Part shown: positions 1 through 8,781 of the stretch, piece by piece
Layout: every line of letters starts with the position of its first letter
How positions within the stretch are numbered: the first letter of the stretch is position 1
NCBI RefSeq assembly: GCF_900102795.1
Contig: NZ_FMWG01000003.1
Coordinates: 124,001-188,000 of the forward strand
DNA from: Epibacterium ulvae
GTDB lineage: Bacteria > Pseudomonadota > Alphaproteobacteria > Rhodobacterales > Rhodobacteraceae
DNA length: 64,000 nt
Reading direction: 5' to 3'
Translations under genes and position numbers: made by a program
Notes under the pieces: generated by a model
The model's input: the letters and a program-made list of their open reading frames with translations, nothing else
Database searches by the model: none
Told to the model about the DNA's origin: nothing

Positions 1-881
1 ACGTCACGCGTTTCTGGGTTCCCGACAACATCAAAAACCAAAGCGTCTAGGCGATCAATGTCTTCTGGTGCCTTTTCCATAAAATGGCTAAGTTGAGCGA
101 TGTAGGCATCTGAAGCGTTGAAATGGGGTTCTGCCCTACGGTCTGCAATCTCGACTATGAGCTTGGTGCTTTGCTCATTGGAGTCGATTCTTGAAATGAA
201 AGACGCCCTGCCTTCAGCAGTTTCATGTCCCACAATTGCGCACATTTCTTCAGGATACCCTCTAGGATTGTTGATGGCTTCCTTTGCGGCTGTCACCTTA
301 GTGAGTACCGCATCTTTGGTATTCGTCTTACGGGTTTCTGCTGATGACGTTGCGCCAGGCGCATCATTTCCTGATGGTAAAACACGCGTACTCTGATGGC
401 TTCTGGACGATCCAGCAGCTTCGGATTGCTGCACGCCACCTTTCAGCCCCAGCCGAACAGCTAGCTTGTTTTTGTTATTCAGCAGATATTCGTGATTACT
501 TGCATCTTTGAAATGCGCTCGATCTCCTTCACGATTAACAACCTTATCAACAATGACAGAGCGATTTTTGCCATTGGTCGAAACCGTCACTTCATCACCT
601 GGATATAATTTCCCAGAAATCTCGGAAAATGGATTTTTTGATTGTGCTGTTTCGACTTTGACCGTTGTTTGACTTGAAGCCTCGGCGCGTTTGGCTGCCA
701 CCGGTATTTTGCCGGAGGCCTCGGAGAAAATCTGCGCTTGTGTGTTATGCTTTGTTGGCACTTCTTTTGGCGGGGCGGCCAAGGCGGGCGCATGTTTTGT
801 GTTCCGTCTAGAGACCGGGGCACCAATACTGTCATGTGAGGCCAGTTTAGGAGCAGATTGATTTGAATCGATTTTAGACAC
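1..881 (-). CDS. Effector-like protein, C-terminus beyond window edge
   Basis: Open frame of 293 codons without a stop, running off the left edge; I recognise no family. The chosen start is GTG at 881-879, preceded by an AAAGGTG Shine-Dalgarno; I see no in-frame ATG near it. The first ~80 residues are low-complexity (Ala, Pro, Lys, Ser, Gln) and look disordered. Residues 51-56 read IFSEAS, matching the motif [VI][FY]xEA[NS] found at the same depth in the three protease-like genes at 1349-2854, 19905-20897 and 32926-33870. A second, similar unit (FSEISGKL) follows at 85-92, so the motif region is internally repeated. Residues ~93-135 alternate charged and beta-prone stretches (PGDEVTVSTNGK), perhaps a small beta domain. 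The piece in the window lacks the Cys/His/Asp context of the other three. A secreted or translocated role is inferred only from the shared N-terminus. Confidence 0.6.
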   Translation of the reverse strand, partial: MSKIDSNQSAPKLASHDSIGAPVSRRNTKHAPALAAPPKEVPTKHNTQAQIFSEASGKIPVAAKRAEASSQTTVKVETAQSKNPFSEISGKLYPGDEVTVSTNGKNRSVIVDKVVNREGDRAHFKDASNHEYLLNNKNKLAVRLGLKGGVQQSEAAGSSRSHQSTRVLPSGNDAPGATSSAETRKTNTKDAVLTKVTAAKEAINNPRGYPEEMCAIVGHETAEGRASFISRIDSNEQSTKLIVEIADRRAEPHFNASDAYIAQLSHFMEKAPEDIDRLDALVFDVVGNPETRD

Positions 882-1096
882 GAAAACACCTTTTGTTCAG
901 TGTGTTCGAACGTGTTGCCAATGTTGAATATAGAAAAATAGAAAAAACTTATTCATTTATAGTCAATAGAACTTCCGCTTCAAATCAACAGATGTACCTC
1001 GGATCAACGCTAAGGCCCCAAGTTCACTAAAAGCTATTGTTTTGTGACGCGTAGCAGAAGCTAAGCAATTCAGCTGACTATTGGGTTATTGTTTTC

Positions 1097-1114
1097 TATG
1101 GCGCACCCATCAGG
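1097..1114 (-). repeat. Detached copy of tRNA-Arg 3' end (att-like)
   Basis: The 18 bases tatggcgcacccatcagg are identical to 3259-3276, the 3' end of the intact tRNA-Arg including the CCA. The flanking sequence to the left is only loosely similar. A loose tRNA 3' end lying distal to the intact gene in the same orientation is the usual trace of tRNA-targeted integration. The enclosed ~2.16 kb holds one effector-like gene and no integrase. Confidence 0.7.
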
Positions 1115-1200
1115 TTGCAGGCCTCCCATGCGTGCGTGGGGGCGGGGCTGCTGGAAGGCAGTCCTCTAGGTGCACCGCCAAAGCGGCTAGTTCATCATTC
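1114..1200. repeat. ~85-bp dispersed repeat, copy A
   Basis: Aligns over its whole length with 2962-3059 with few mismatches, including the cores ggcggggctgctggaaggca and gcaccgccaaagcggctag. It contains a short hairpin around cccatgcgtgcgtggg. Here the left end of the unit is replaced by the tRNA-Arg 3' fragment. Function unknown. The rest of the gap to the next gene (1201-1348), and the A+T-rich leader at 882-1096, show nothing else I can name. Confidence 0.75.
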
Positions 1201-1348
1201 AAAAATAACCGAGCAGATACCTTAGAAGATGCCTTAAATCAATGTCGTGGTGCTATCGCGGATCTGCCTGTTCCCCCTCAAACACCAGTCCTATTTTCCG
1301 GAGCCACTTCTACCCTGCATGGCGATATAAGAGGACGAGGATGCTGAA

Positions 1349-2854
1349 TTATATTCTGGGTCTTAGGCTCAATTCTATAGTCGCGATTGTCTTACGAAGA
1401 ATGGTTCGATTTTCGTGCATTTGTCGTGTGCTGTGGGTCTTTGAATCCCCTTTATCGCCCATATGACGCAAGAAACGGGCATAAGCCTCTTTCCCAACGT
1501 AGTTTTTCAAGCTTGGGTCATTTTTAAAGTGCGCTAAAAAAGTCTCTCGATCCATTTTCTTTGCGCCCTTGTCCAGTTTTTCCGCCATAGACAATGTGCT
1601 TTTTAGCTTATTGATATGGGAGCGACCTGTTTTAGTTTTCTCATCATGTTCTTTGGACACAAAGCCAAAAGTTTCCACAGAGGTATTTTTCTCACCGCGC
1701 GATGTTTCGTGTGACTGTCCTGAAGGAGTTACGGGAATAGCTATCATACCAGAAACATTGTTGTTTTCGGTAGTCCGGCGGATCGCAATTTTGGCTTCAT
1801 CAAAGGAATTTTTGATACGCAAACCGTGCTCAGGATCTAAGTAAAGCCACTTATCTTCATGCGAGATAAGAGTTGTTGAGTGCATAGCCCCAAATTCGTT
1901 TTCCAGACTTAAAACAATTGCTTGTCCTTTGTGTGCCTGTGCAAAGTCAGATACTGCTTCAAAGCTTTTTTCATGGTTCAGACCGTTCAGATCTTTGCCC
2001 GCGTTGGCCTCTATACCGGCAACCGCTTTTGTCCGGTGCATCGCGTTTTCTAAATTAAAATTTGAATCTCCCTGTTTGTGAGGAACCACTTCTTCATGCA
2101 TCAAATAGCGGGCATGCAAAAAGTTCGCAGCACTCACAGCTGGGAAATCTTGCGGTGCGGCTGGACGTGCTTCTGAGAAAACTGACGTATTGGTTTCGGT
2201 TTTCGGGTATGTCTTAGCAGCATTTTTTGTGACCATAAGTTCAAATGAATTGTCTGGCTGCATTGATGTACGCTCCATGTTGTCCAAAGGATTTGTTTGG
2301 GCCAACATATCGAGATCAGAAAGATCAAGATTTTCAATAGATCTTAGGTTCAGAATGAACTGCATAGATTGCCCAAAACAAATCCCATCCCTGAGTGATG
2401 CATCAGGATTTGAGGTATCATAAATGCCTATCCGTGTTTGATAGTTGTTTGTCGTTTCGAAAACAAAATCATCAGCCTCAAGCGTATCATATATGTAGTC
2501 AACCTCAGTGGCAGAAAGGTCGTCAAACCACATTGAATGGGGCGCATCTTCATCAGAGCTGTGCTGAGAATTACCCTCTCTGACATGAGATCCGCCTATG
2601 TTATCTACATAGATATTATCTTCAGAAGATGAGACATCGAGAGAGGAGGAGGCAATAGGTGGTGCGATCGCTGCGCTGGCTGGCGCGTTATAGGATTCAC
2701 CATTAGCCTCTTGAAATACAAGTCTTTGTCTCTGTCCGGTATCTTGAGCCGCTGGAGCGGTTTGGGTTTGTTTGTTTCGCTGCACCGTTTGGGTTCGAGT
2801 TTCAGCCTGTTGAGGCTGCGCTTGTGAAAGTTCACCTGGAGCTCTTATACGCAT
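1349..2854 (-). CDS. YopT-like (C58-type) cysteine protease, putative effector
   Basis: A 501-residue protein with no signal peptide or membrane segment. The N-terminus (MRIRAPGELS) resembles that of the gene at 32926 (MRIQASIELS); VFQEAN at 46-51 is the shared N-terminal motif. Residues 1-105 are Gln/Ser/Ala-rich and probably disordered. A papain-like triad is visible: Cys159 in RDGICFGQSMQF, His325 in GAMHSTTLISH, Asp340 in YLDPEHG. The His-Asp distance (15) equals that of AvrPphB, and GIC.G.S followed by a hydrophobic helix is the C58 signature. The ~140 residues after the protease core are Lys-rich and helical, absent from the two shorter homologues, and may bind a substrate or membrane. 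The start ATG follows AAGGGTGA. The gene lies alone between two copies of an ~85-bp repeat and beside tRNA-Arg, and is more A+T-rich than the core genes. Activity and export are inferred. Confidence 0.72.
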   Translation of the reverse strand: MRIRAPGELSQAQPQQAETRTQTVQRNKQTQTAPAAQDTGQRQRLVFQEANGESYNAPASAAIAPPIASSSLDVSSSEDNIYVDNIGGSHVREGNSQHSSDEDAPHSMWFDDLSATEVDYIYDTLEADDFVFETTNNYQTRIGIYDTSNPDASLRDGICFGQSMQFILNLRSIENLDLSDLDMLAQTNPLDNMERTSMQPDNSFELMVTKNAAKTYPKTETNTSVFSEARPAAPQDFPAVSAANFLHARYLMHEEVVPHKQGDSNFNLENAMHRTKAVAGIEANAGKDLNGLNHEKSFEAVSDFAQAHKGQAIVLSLENEFGAMHSTTLISHEDKWLYLDPEHGLRIKNSFDEAKIAIRRTTENNNVSGMIAIPVTPSGQSHETSRGEKNTSVETFGFVSKEHDEKTKTGRSHINKLKSTLSMAEKLDKGAKKMDRETFLAHFKNDPSLKNYVGKEAYARFLRHMGDKGDSKTHSTRQMHENRTILRKTIATIELSLRPRI

Positions 2855-2961
2855 ATCTCAATTCACCCTTTTCGTGTTCCTAAATAGAGAAGAAACCCGG
2901 GGTGAATACTGAATTTAAAATAATTGATACTATAAGCGGTTGGCCTTCGAAATTCGGCACA

Positions 2962-3059
2962 GGGTGCATCTGGCTGCAATCCTCCCATGCGTTCGTGGGG
3001 GCGGGGCTGCTGGAAGGCAGTCCTCTAGGTGCACCGCCAAAGCGGCTAGATCGTCATTC
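2962..3059. repeat. ~85-bp dispersed repeat, copy B
   Basis: Near-identical to 1114-1200 and, over its left ~50 bases (gggtgcatctggctgc onward), similar to 34896-34950. With copy A it brackets the protease-like gene. The following 3060-3258 is G+C-rich against an A+T-rich neighbourhood, holds a perfect 14-base palindrome (acgcagcgctgcgt, 3096-3109), and has no gene I can support. Confidence 0.75.
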
Positions 3060-3260
3060 CAGAGCGGGCGGCAGGCGCCGGAGTGACGCATATCTACGCA
3101 GCGCTGCGTCGGCTGTGGACTTGGCCGCAGAGGTGGAAAGCGTGAAGCAAGGCCAACTGCATCCAAGTCAAAGTATGCGATCAAACGCCAATCGCCTCGG
3201 TTTCTGTTCCTAGTAACAGAAATGACCCAAGCTGATAAGTCGTTAAGTGTTTGATTTGTA

Positions 3261-3337
3261 TGGCGCACCCATCAGGATTCGAACCTGAGGCCTCTGCCTT
3301 CGGAGGGCAGCGCTCTATCCAGCTGAGCTATGGGTGC
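3261..3337 (-). tRNA. tRNA-Arg (anticodon CCG)
   Basis: On the minus strand the acceptor stem gcaccca pairs with tgggtgc, the D arm has agctcagctggatagagc, the anticodon loop ctCCGaa sits on a ctgcc/ggcag stem, the T arm has ggttcgaatcc, and CCA is encoded. It decodes CGG. Its 3' end is duplicated at 1097-1114, so it looks like an integration target. Confidence 0.97.
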
Positions 3338-3491
3338 CTGTTTTTGGGGTATAACGAGGCGCTCGCGACACTGCAACGACAAAAACAACAGATTTCAAAG
3401 TCATAGTGCCTTCTATTCTGTCAAACCCACAAAAATAAAAAACCCTGCACAGAAGGCAGGGCTTAAACAGGACGAAAAGGGTAGGGAGGTT

Positions 3492-4061
3492 TTATCCACG
3501 CCAGCTGCGCACGATCCCGCAGTCCATATGAACGAAGTTTGATCCGTAGTATTTCCCAACACCGCCAGCACGGCAAGAAAGCGCAGCATCCGCCATTTGC
3601 GAAACACTGCGTGTTTTCAGCCGTAGATCTGCAGCTTGCCCCTTCATGTGAAGAGATTTCTTTGCCACACCACGTGATCTGCTGCGTAACATCGCATTTG
3701 TTTGCGGGCTACGGTAGCCAGACAGCAAAAGATAAGGTTCATCGACATCCATCAAATGATGGGCTGCAGCCATCACATCTACGGTCCGCAGATCAATTGA
3801 TTTCACCTCGTTAGAACGCCAATCCCGCATGAAATGACTGATTTCGCCAACGGCATCTTTAATATACTGGCCATCAATCCAGTAAATCATATCGATACGT
3901 TCGCCTGTGCGGCCTGAATACATACGAAGGCGACGAATATCACCCGCTCCACGTATGAATCCTGCTGCATTTGAAAAAGTGGGGGCTGCTGTCACAGCAG
4001 TTGCTGCAAATGCGCCCAACAGTGCACGCCGGGTTAAACCGGTGTTCAAGGTTTCTACCAT
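3492..4061 (-). CDS. DUF882 / M15-type murein peptidase, Tat-exported
   Basis: About 189 residues from the start I prefer (ATG at 4061, MVETLNTG); a longer frame reaches back to 4139, but its first 26 residues do not look like a family N-terminus. Residues ~10-35 form a twin-arginine-type signal (TRRALLGAF followed by an Ala-rich stretch). The mature part matches the DUF882/YcbK family of M15-like zinc peptidases: SGYRSPQTNAMLR, then SLHMKGQAADLR, and VHMDCG near the C-terminus, which supply the usual His/Asp metal ligands. Predicted role: periplasmic cleavage of peptidoglycan cross-links. It diverges from the L,D-transpeptidase gene, as ycbK and ycbB are neighbours in other proteobacteria. 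Confidence 0.85.
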   Translation of the reverse strand: MVETLNTGLTRRALLGAFAATAVTAAPTFSNAAGFIRGAGDIRRLRMYSGRTGERIDMIYWIDGQYIKDAVGEISHFMRDWRSNEVKSIDLRTVDVMAAAHHLMDVDEPYLLLSGYRSPQTNAMLRSRSRGVAKKSLHMKGQAADLRLKTRSVSQMADAALSCRAGGVGKYYGSNFVHMDCGIVRSWRG

Positions 4062-4435
4062 AGTCACTGCGCCGTCCCGTATACGCTTGTTTCGTTTGTC
4101 CTGCCTATGACGCGATGTTACACGTCGGTCGGTTCCCACTTAACCACTGTCATTTCTATCGCACAGCAAGAATCGTCTGCCAAGAATGGAATGAATTTGG
4201 TTTCAATTTGGTGGACATTTCGGCAGTTTTTTGCGCAAAGGGGGACCTCAGATACTCTTTTCCCCATAGAACAACGCATTTCCAGACACAAACCGCGACC
4301 CAATTACACCACCTGCTTTGGATGCAGGGCAAAATTACCAAACGTGATTGGACACCACCTTGGAATCTTTAAGAAACTCATCTAACGACCGCACTTTCAC
4401 TAACGTTACAGTTTGCCAAGCAAGGATTGTTGTCC

Positions 4436-6061
4436 ATGACCACTGTTTTACCCCGCAAGACGCGTCACACGATCAAAGCAGGGCTTTTTGCTTTTGCACT
4501 GGCCGGGTTTGCATGGGGAATATCAGGCTCCACAGCAACCGCACAGGTCACAGCTTTTAAGCAGGCCGTGGCTGAAGCGGCTTCGGATAATACCGATGTC
4601 TCTGCATTTTATCGTGCAAACGGGTATGATGCGATTTGGACAGGATCTGACAAAGCCTCACTCAAACGCCGTCAAGCGCTCTTACAGGCTTTGTTGGATG
4701 CACCAGCGCATGGTCTTCCCGATCAAACGTCTATGGTGGCAAAACTTACCGACGCGCTGAAATCCGTTCAGACCACCCGTGACCTAGGTCGTGTCGAAGC
4801 CGCCTTAAGCAAGGCCTTCGTCACCTATGCAGAAGACCTGAAAACCGGGATGCTGGTGCCTTCAAAAATTGATGACGGCATGGTGCGCAAAAAAGCGGAC
4901 CTAGATGCTGAAGCGCTGTTTACAGGGCTTATGGCAGAGCAACCCACCGCATACATGCGCAATCTTGCACCAGATTCACCTCAGTATCGCGCATTGATGC
5001 GTGAAAAACAGCGCCTGGAACGGCTTGTGCAAACCGGAGGGTGGGGCCCAACGGTTCCTGCAGGAAAAAAACAGCCTGGTCAAAAAGGCGCGGGCGTTAT
5101 TGCCTTGCGCAATCGTTTGATCGCCATGGGATATCTGGAGCGCAGCGCCTCTGGAAGTTATGATAGCGCGCTGGAACAAGCTGTTCAGGCCTTTCAGACC
5201 GCACATGGACTTGCAGCAGATGGCGTTGCAGGTGACAGCACGTTGAAAGAGATCAATATCTCGCCAAACGCACGCCTGAAATCCGTTATCATCGCAATGG
5301 AGCGGGAACGCTGGTTGACCCCTGAACGTGGGGATCGTCATGTTTTGGTGAACCTGACAGATTTCTCTGCGCGGATCATGGATCATGGCGAAATCACATT
5401 CCAGACCCGTTCCGTGATTGGCAAAAACACCCATGATCGCCGCACACCTGAATTTTCAGACGTCATGGATCATATGGTGATCAATCCCAGCTGGTATGTG
5501 CCGCGTTCTATCGTCACCAAAGAGTATCTGCCAAAGCTGAAAGCCAACCCAAATGCGGTCAGCCATATCCATGTGACAGATAACAAAGGGCGCACTGTCA
5601 GCCGTGGTGCCATCGACTTTTCTAAATATACAGCACGCAGCTTCCCGTTCTCGATGCGCCAACCGCCCAGCAAAACAAACGCGCTGGGTTTGGTAAAGTT
5701 CATGTTCCCCAACAAATATAACATTTACCTGCATGACTCACCGCAAAAGCATCTTTATCCCCGCGAAGTCCGCGCCTATTCACACGGATGCATTCGCCTA
5801 GCAGAACCATTTGAATTTGCTTATGCTTTGCTGGCCAAACAATCAGAAGAGCCCAAGGCATTTTTTGATCGCATCCTGAAATCGGGCAATGAAACACGTG
5901 TAAACCTTGAAACACATGTTCCGGTACACCTGATTTACCGCACCGCGTTTGTCCCAAACAAAGGCCCTGTTGAATTCCGCCGCGACGTTTATGGACGAGA
6001 CGCAAAGGTTTGGGCCGCACTGGAACGGGCAGGGGTGGTCTTGCCCGGCGTTCAAGGGTAA
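4436..6061 (+). CDS. Murein L,D-transpeptidase (YcbB/YkuD type)
   Basis: Makes meso-DAP to meso-DAP cross-links in peptidoglycan or anchors proteins to it, in the periplasm. The ATG at 4436 has AAGGA upstream; the frame is open to a TTG at 4427. A signal sequence occupies roughly residues 8-35. A peptidoglycan-binding_1 domain lies near residues 215-275 (LRNRLIAMGYL ... AVQAFQTAHGLAADG), followed by a YkuD catalytic domain. The active site is His433 (LHDSP) with SHGCIRL, catalytic Cys about residue 452. Length (~541) fits the YcbB class rather than the short YkuD enzymes. Pairs functionally with the divergent DUF882 peptidase. Confidence 0.92.
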   Translation: MTTVLPRKTRHTIKAGLFAFALAGFAWGISGSTATAQVTAFKQAVAEAASDNTDVSAFYRANGYDAIWTGSDKASLKRRQALLQALLDAPAHGLPDQTSMVAKLTDALKSVQTTRDLGRVEAALSKAFVTYAEDLKTGMLVPSKIDDGMVRKKADLDAEALFTGLMAEQPTAYMRNLAPDSPQYRALMREKQRLERLVQTGGWGPTVPAGKKQPGQKGAGVIALRNRLIAMGYLERSASGSYDSALEQAVQAFQTAHGLAADGVAGDSTLKEINISPNARLKSVIIAMERERWLTPERGDRHVLVNLTDFSARIMDHGEITFQTRSVIGKNTHDRRTPEFSDVMDHMVINPSWYVPRSIVTKEYLPKLKANPNAVSHIHVTDNKGRTVSRGAIDFSKYTARSFPFSMRQPPSKTNALGLVKFMFPNKYNIYLHDSPQKHLYPREVRAYSHGCIRLAEPFEFAYALLAKQSEEPKAFFDRILKSGNETRVNLETHVPVHLIYRTAFVPNKGPVEFRRDVYGRDAKVWAALERAGVVLPGVQG

Positions 6062-6101
6062 AGATCGGGGCCAGATCATCTATTGAACAAAGGCCCCGCT
6101 C

Positions 6102-7187
6102 ATGACTGCTACGCGTTTTACGGTCCGAGACATTGCACAATCGCTAGGGGCTGAGGCTGCTGGCGACCTTGATCTAACGATTGGTCAGGCGGCAGAACCG
6201 CAAGATGCCCAAGCCGGTGATCTGGCAATGGCCACCAATCCCAAATACGCAGATAAGCTAAAAGAAGGCGCCGCTGAGGTTGCGCTGGTATGGGAAGGGG
6301 CCGATTGGCAAAGTTTCGGCCTTAAGGCCGCAATTTTCACACCGCGCCCGCGTATGGCCATGGCTGGTGTGACCGCGCAGCTTGATCCCGGACAGCATTT
6401 CAACAGCGGTATCCACCCCTCAGCAGTGATCGACGAAACCGCTGAGCTTTCTGAAGGTGTCAGTGTTGGCCCGCTTACAGTAATTGGCCCGCGCGCTAAA
6501 ATCGGAGCAGGCTCTGTCATCGGGCCACAAAGCTTTATCGGTGCCGATGTAGCGATCGGAGAGGATGCCATCATTCGCGAATGCGTATCGATCGGCGCGC
6601 GGGTGCAGATCGGCAATCGCTTTCGCGCCCAACCCGGCGCACGTATCGGCGGCGACGGGTTTTCTTATGTAACTCCCGAAGTATCTGGCGTTGAAAATGC
6701 CCGCAAATCCTTGGGCGATCAGGGGGAGGCGCGCGCGCAAAGCTGGGAACGTATTCACTCTCTCGGCTCCGTCACAATCGGGGATGATGTTGAACTTGGC
6801 ATGAACGCAACCGTTGACAATGGCACGATCCGGGACACCGAGATTGGCCATGGCACCAAATTAGACAATCAGGTTCACCTTGGACATAACACCCGTGTCG
6901 GAAACGATTGCCTTTTGTGCGGTCAATGCGGGATTTCAGGATCAGTGGATATTGGCAATAACGTTGTGCTGGGCGGCAAGACAGGCGTTGGCGACAATCT
7001 CTTTATCGGTGATGGCGTCATTTCCGCCGGAGGCACCAATATCTTGGCGAATGTGCCTGCGGGTCGTGTGGTTATGGGGTATCCCGCAATCAAAATGGAT
7101 ACCCATATGGAGATTTATAAAGCGCAGCGCCGACTGCCGCGTCTGATGCGCGACATCGATGCGTTAAAAAAGGCGGTTTTCAAATAG
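6102..7187 (+). CDS. lpxD: UDP-3-O-acylglucosamine N-acyltransferase
   Basis: Third step of lipid A synthesis: transfers a 3-hydroxyacyl chain from ACP to the 2-amino group of UDP-3-O-acyl-glucosamine. 361 residues, normal for LpxD. An N-terminal uridine-binding domain (VRDIAQSLGAEAAGD, AMATNPKYA) is followed by left-handed beta-helix hexapeptide repeats from about residue 105 (IDETAELSEG, IGPQSFIGADVAIGED) and the catalytic-region stretch GGDGFSYVTPE. LDNQVHLGHNTRVG carries the conserved His. A helical C-terminus follows. An acyl carrier protein and a ketoacyl synthase come directly downstream, suggesting a lipid A acyl-supply cluster. Confidence 0.95.
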   Translation: MTATRFTVRDIAQSLGAEAAGDLDLTIGQAAEPQDAQAGDLAMATNPKYADKLKEGAAEVALVWEGADWQSFGLKAAIFTPRPRMAMAGVTAQLDPGQHFNSGIHPSAVIDETAELSEGVSVGPLTVIGPRAKIGAGSVIGPQSFIGADVAIGEDAIIRECVSIGARVQIGNRFRAQPGARIGGDGFSYVTPEVSGVENARKSLGDQGEARAQSWERIHSLGSVTIGDDVELGMNATVDNGTIRDTEIGHGTKLDNQVHLGHNTRVGNDCLLCGQCGISGSVDIGNNVVLGGKTGVGDNLFIGDGVISAGGTNILANVPAGRVVMGYPAIKMDTHMEIYKAQRRLPRLMRDIDALKKAVFK

Positions 7188-7236
7188 GCTTGCAGCCATT
7201 ACATCATCAGCGACACTAAAGAATTGAGGTCTGCCA

Positions 7237-7491
7237 ATGAGCATCCACGATAAAGTCGTCGAGATTATCGCTGAACAAGCGGTGCTTGAACCCTCTGATG
7301 TCACACCGGAAAGCACGTTGGACAGCCTGGGCATTGATAGCCTAGGCTTGGTTGAATGTATTTTCGCAATTGAAGAAGAATTCGATATTTCAATCCCCTT
7401 TAACGCAAACGAACCCGAACAAAGCGACTTTGATATCACTAATGTCGCGGCGATCATTGCGGGCATCGAAAAGCTTATCAGTGAAAAGTAG
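7237..7491 (+). CDS. Acyl carrier protein
   Basis: 84 residues, acidic, with the phosphopantetheine attachment motif DSLGIDSLG (Ser35). Helix pattern and length are those of ACPs. The sequence differs from typical AcpP (DSLDTVE is replaced by DSLGLVE), so it is probably a specialised ACP rather than the housekeeping one. It sits 49 bases after lpxD and 15 before a FabF-type synthase. By analogy with the AcpXL clusters of rhizobia it could carry long or hydroxylated chains for lipid A; this is inference. Confidence 0.88.
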   Translation: MSIHDKVVEIIAEQAVLEPSDVTPESTLDSLGIDSLGLVECIFAIEEEFDISIPFNANEPEQSDFDITNVAAIIAGIEKLISEK

Positions 7492-7506
7492 CGGTTACAT
7501 CAAAAT

Positions 7507-8715
7507 ATGAAACGCGTTGTCATCACCGGAGCAGGCACCATAAACCCGCTGGGCCACTCCGTTCCCGAAACGCTTGTTGCGATGCAAGAAGGACGATGTG
7601 GCATCGGGCCACTAGATTTTCGTGACGTTGACCGCTTGGCGATCAAAATTGGTGGACAAGTTCACAACTTTGAAGCGGAAGGCCGCTTCAACCGTCAGCA
7701 AATGGCGCTTTATGATCGCTTTACTCAGTTCACTTTGGTGGCTGCCCGTGAAGCAATCACCCAGTCTGGTCTAACATTTTCTGGTGAGCTGTCAGCCAAG
7801 GCGGGCGTCGTGTTGGGCACCTCTGGTGGGGGGATGCAGACGCTGGATGACAACTACCGCTCTGTTTATGAGGATGGGAAAAATCGCGTACATCCGTTTG
7901 TTGTCCCCAAGTTGATGAACAATGCGGCTGCAAGCCATGTCTCGATGGAGCACAATCTAAAAGGGCCAAGCTTCACCGTTTCAACGGCCTGTGCCTCATC
8001 AAACCATGCCATGGCACAAGCGTTTCAGTTGGTTCGCTCTGGCATAGCACCCGTTATGGTGACCGGCGGATCAGAATCCATGCTGTGCTTTGGCGGCGTA
8101 AAGGCCTGGGAAGGGCTGCGCGTGATGTCAAAAGACGCCTGCCGCCCATTCAGTGCCAATCGAAATGGTATGGTCCAAGGCGAGGGAGCCGGTGTTTTCG
8201 TCTTTGAAGACTATGATCACGCCAAGGCGCGCGGCGCTGAAATTTTATGTGAAATCAGTGGCTTTGCCATGTCTTCTGATGCTTCTGACATTGTTATGCC
8301 CAGCAAACAGGGCGCTGCGCGGGCAATTGCAGGCGCGTTGCAAGATGCTAAAATCAACCCGGATGAGGTTGGCTATATCAACGCACATGGCACCGGCACC
8401 GCGGCCAATGACAAAACGGAATGTGCTGCGGTTGCGGATGTCTTTGGCCCACATGCTGATAATCTGATGATATCCTCAACGAAATCGATGCACGGTCACC
8501 TGATTGGCGGCACTGGTGCTGTGGAACTGTTGGCCTGCATCATGGCATTGCGCGACGGCATTATCGCCCCCACCATTGGCTATGAAGAGCCAGACCCGGA
8601 ATGCGCGTTAGATGTGGTTCCAAATGAAGCGCGACAGGCAGAGGTGAATGTCGCCCTTTCCAACGCTTTTGCTTTTGGCGGGCTAAACGCAGTTCTGGCG
8701 CTGCGCCGTATCTAA
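7507..8715 (+). CDS. Beta-ketoacyl-ACP synthase II (FabF-like)
   Basis: Condenses acyl-ACP with malonyl-ACP in fatty acid elongation. 402 residues with the KAS I/II triad: Cys162 in STACASSNH, His294 in NAHGTGT, His331 in SMHGHLIGGTGA. The C-terminal NAFAFGGLN is conserved in the family. It follows the ACP gene with a short gap and is probably its partner, perhaps dedicated to lipid A acyl chains; a housekeeping fabF would more often lie with fabD/fabG/acpP. A strong bidirectional hairpin ends the unit. Confidence 0.92.
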   Translation: MKRVVITGAGTINPLGHSVPETLVAMQEGRCGIGPLDFRDVDRLAIKIGGQVHNFEAEGRFNRQQMALYDRFTQFTLVAAREAITQSGLTFSGELSAKAGVVLGTSGGGMQTLDDNYRSVYEDGKNRVHPFVVPKLMNNAAASHVSMEHNLKGPSFTVSTACASSNHAMAQAFQLVRSGIAPVMVTGGSESMLCFGGVKAWEGLRVMSKDACRPFSANRNGMVQGEGAGVFVFEDYDHAKARGAEILCEISGFAMSSDASDIVMPSKQGAARAIAGALQDAKINPDEVGYINAHGTGTAANDKTECAAVADVFGPHADNLMISSTKSMHGHLIGGTGAVELLACIMALRDGIIAPTIGYEEPDPECALDVVPNEARQAEVNVALSNAFAFGGLNAVLALRRI

Positions 8716-8736
8716 TCAAACCATTCAGCCTAATAG

Positions 8737-8775
8737 AAATCCGCGCAAGAGCTGATCTTACGCGGATTTTTTTCT
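8737..8775. terminator. Bidirectional intrinsic terminator
   Basis: Arms aaatccgcg (8737-8745) and cgcggattt (8761-8769) around a 15-base loop, with a T-rich tail on the plus strand and A residues on the other side. Lies between the convergent fabF-like and ialB-like genes. Confidence 0.8.
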
Positions 8776-8781
8776 TTTGAA

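Noticed and set aside
2930..3268. 112-codon minus-strand frame and overlapping 103-codon plus-strand frame across repeat B
   Set aside because: They lie in a G+C-rich repeat, run into the tRNA flank, have no family resemblance, and similar frames arise from copy A by shared sequence.
5700..6140. Long minus-strand frames opposite core genes (here opposite the L,D-transpeptidase; likewise at 14640-15161 and 45703-46614)
   Set aside because: They are mirror frames of strongly conserved genes and have no family resemblance of their own.
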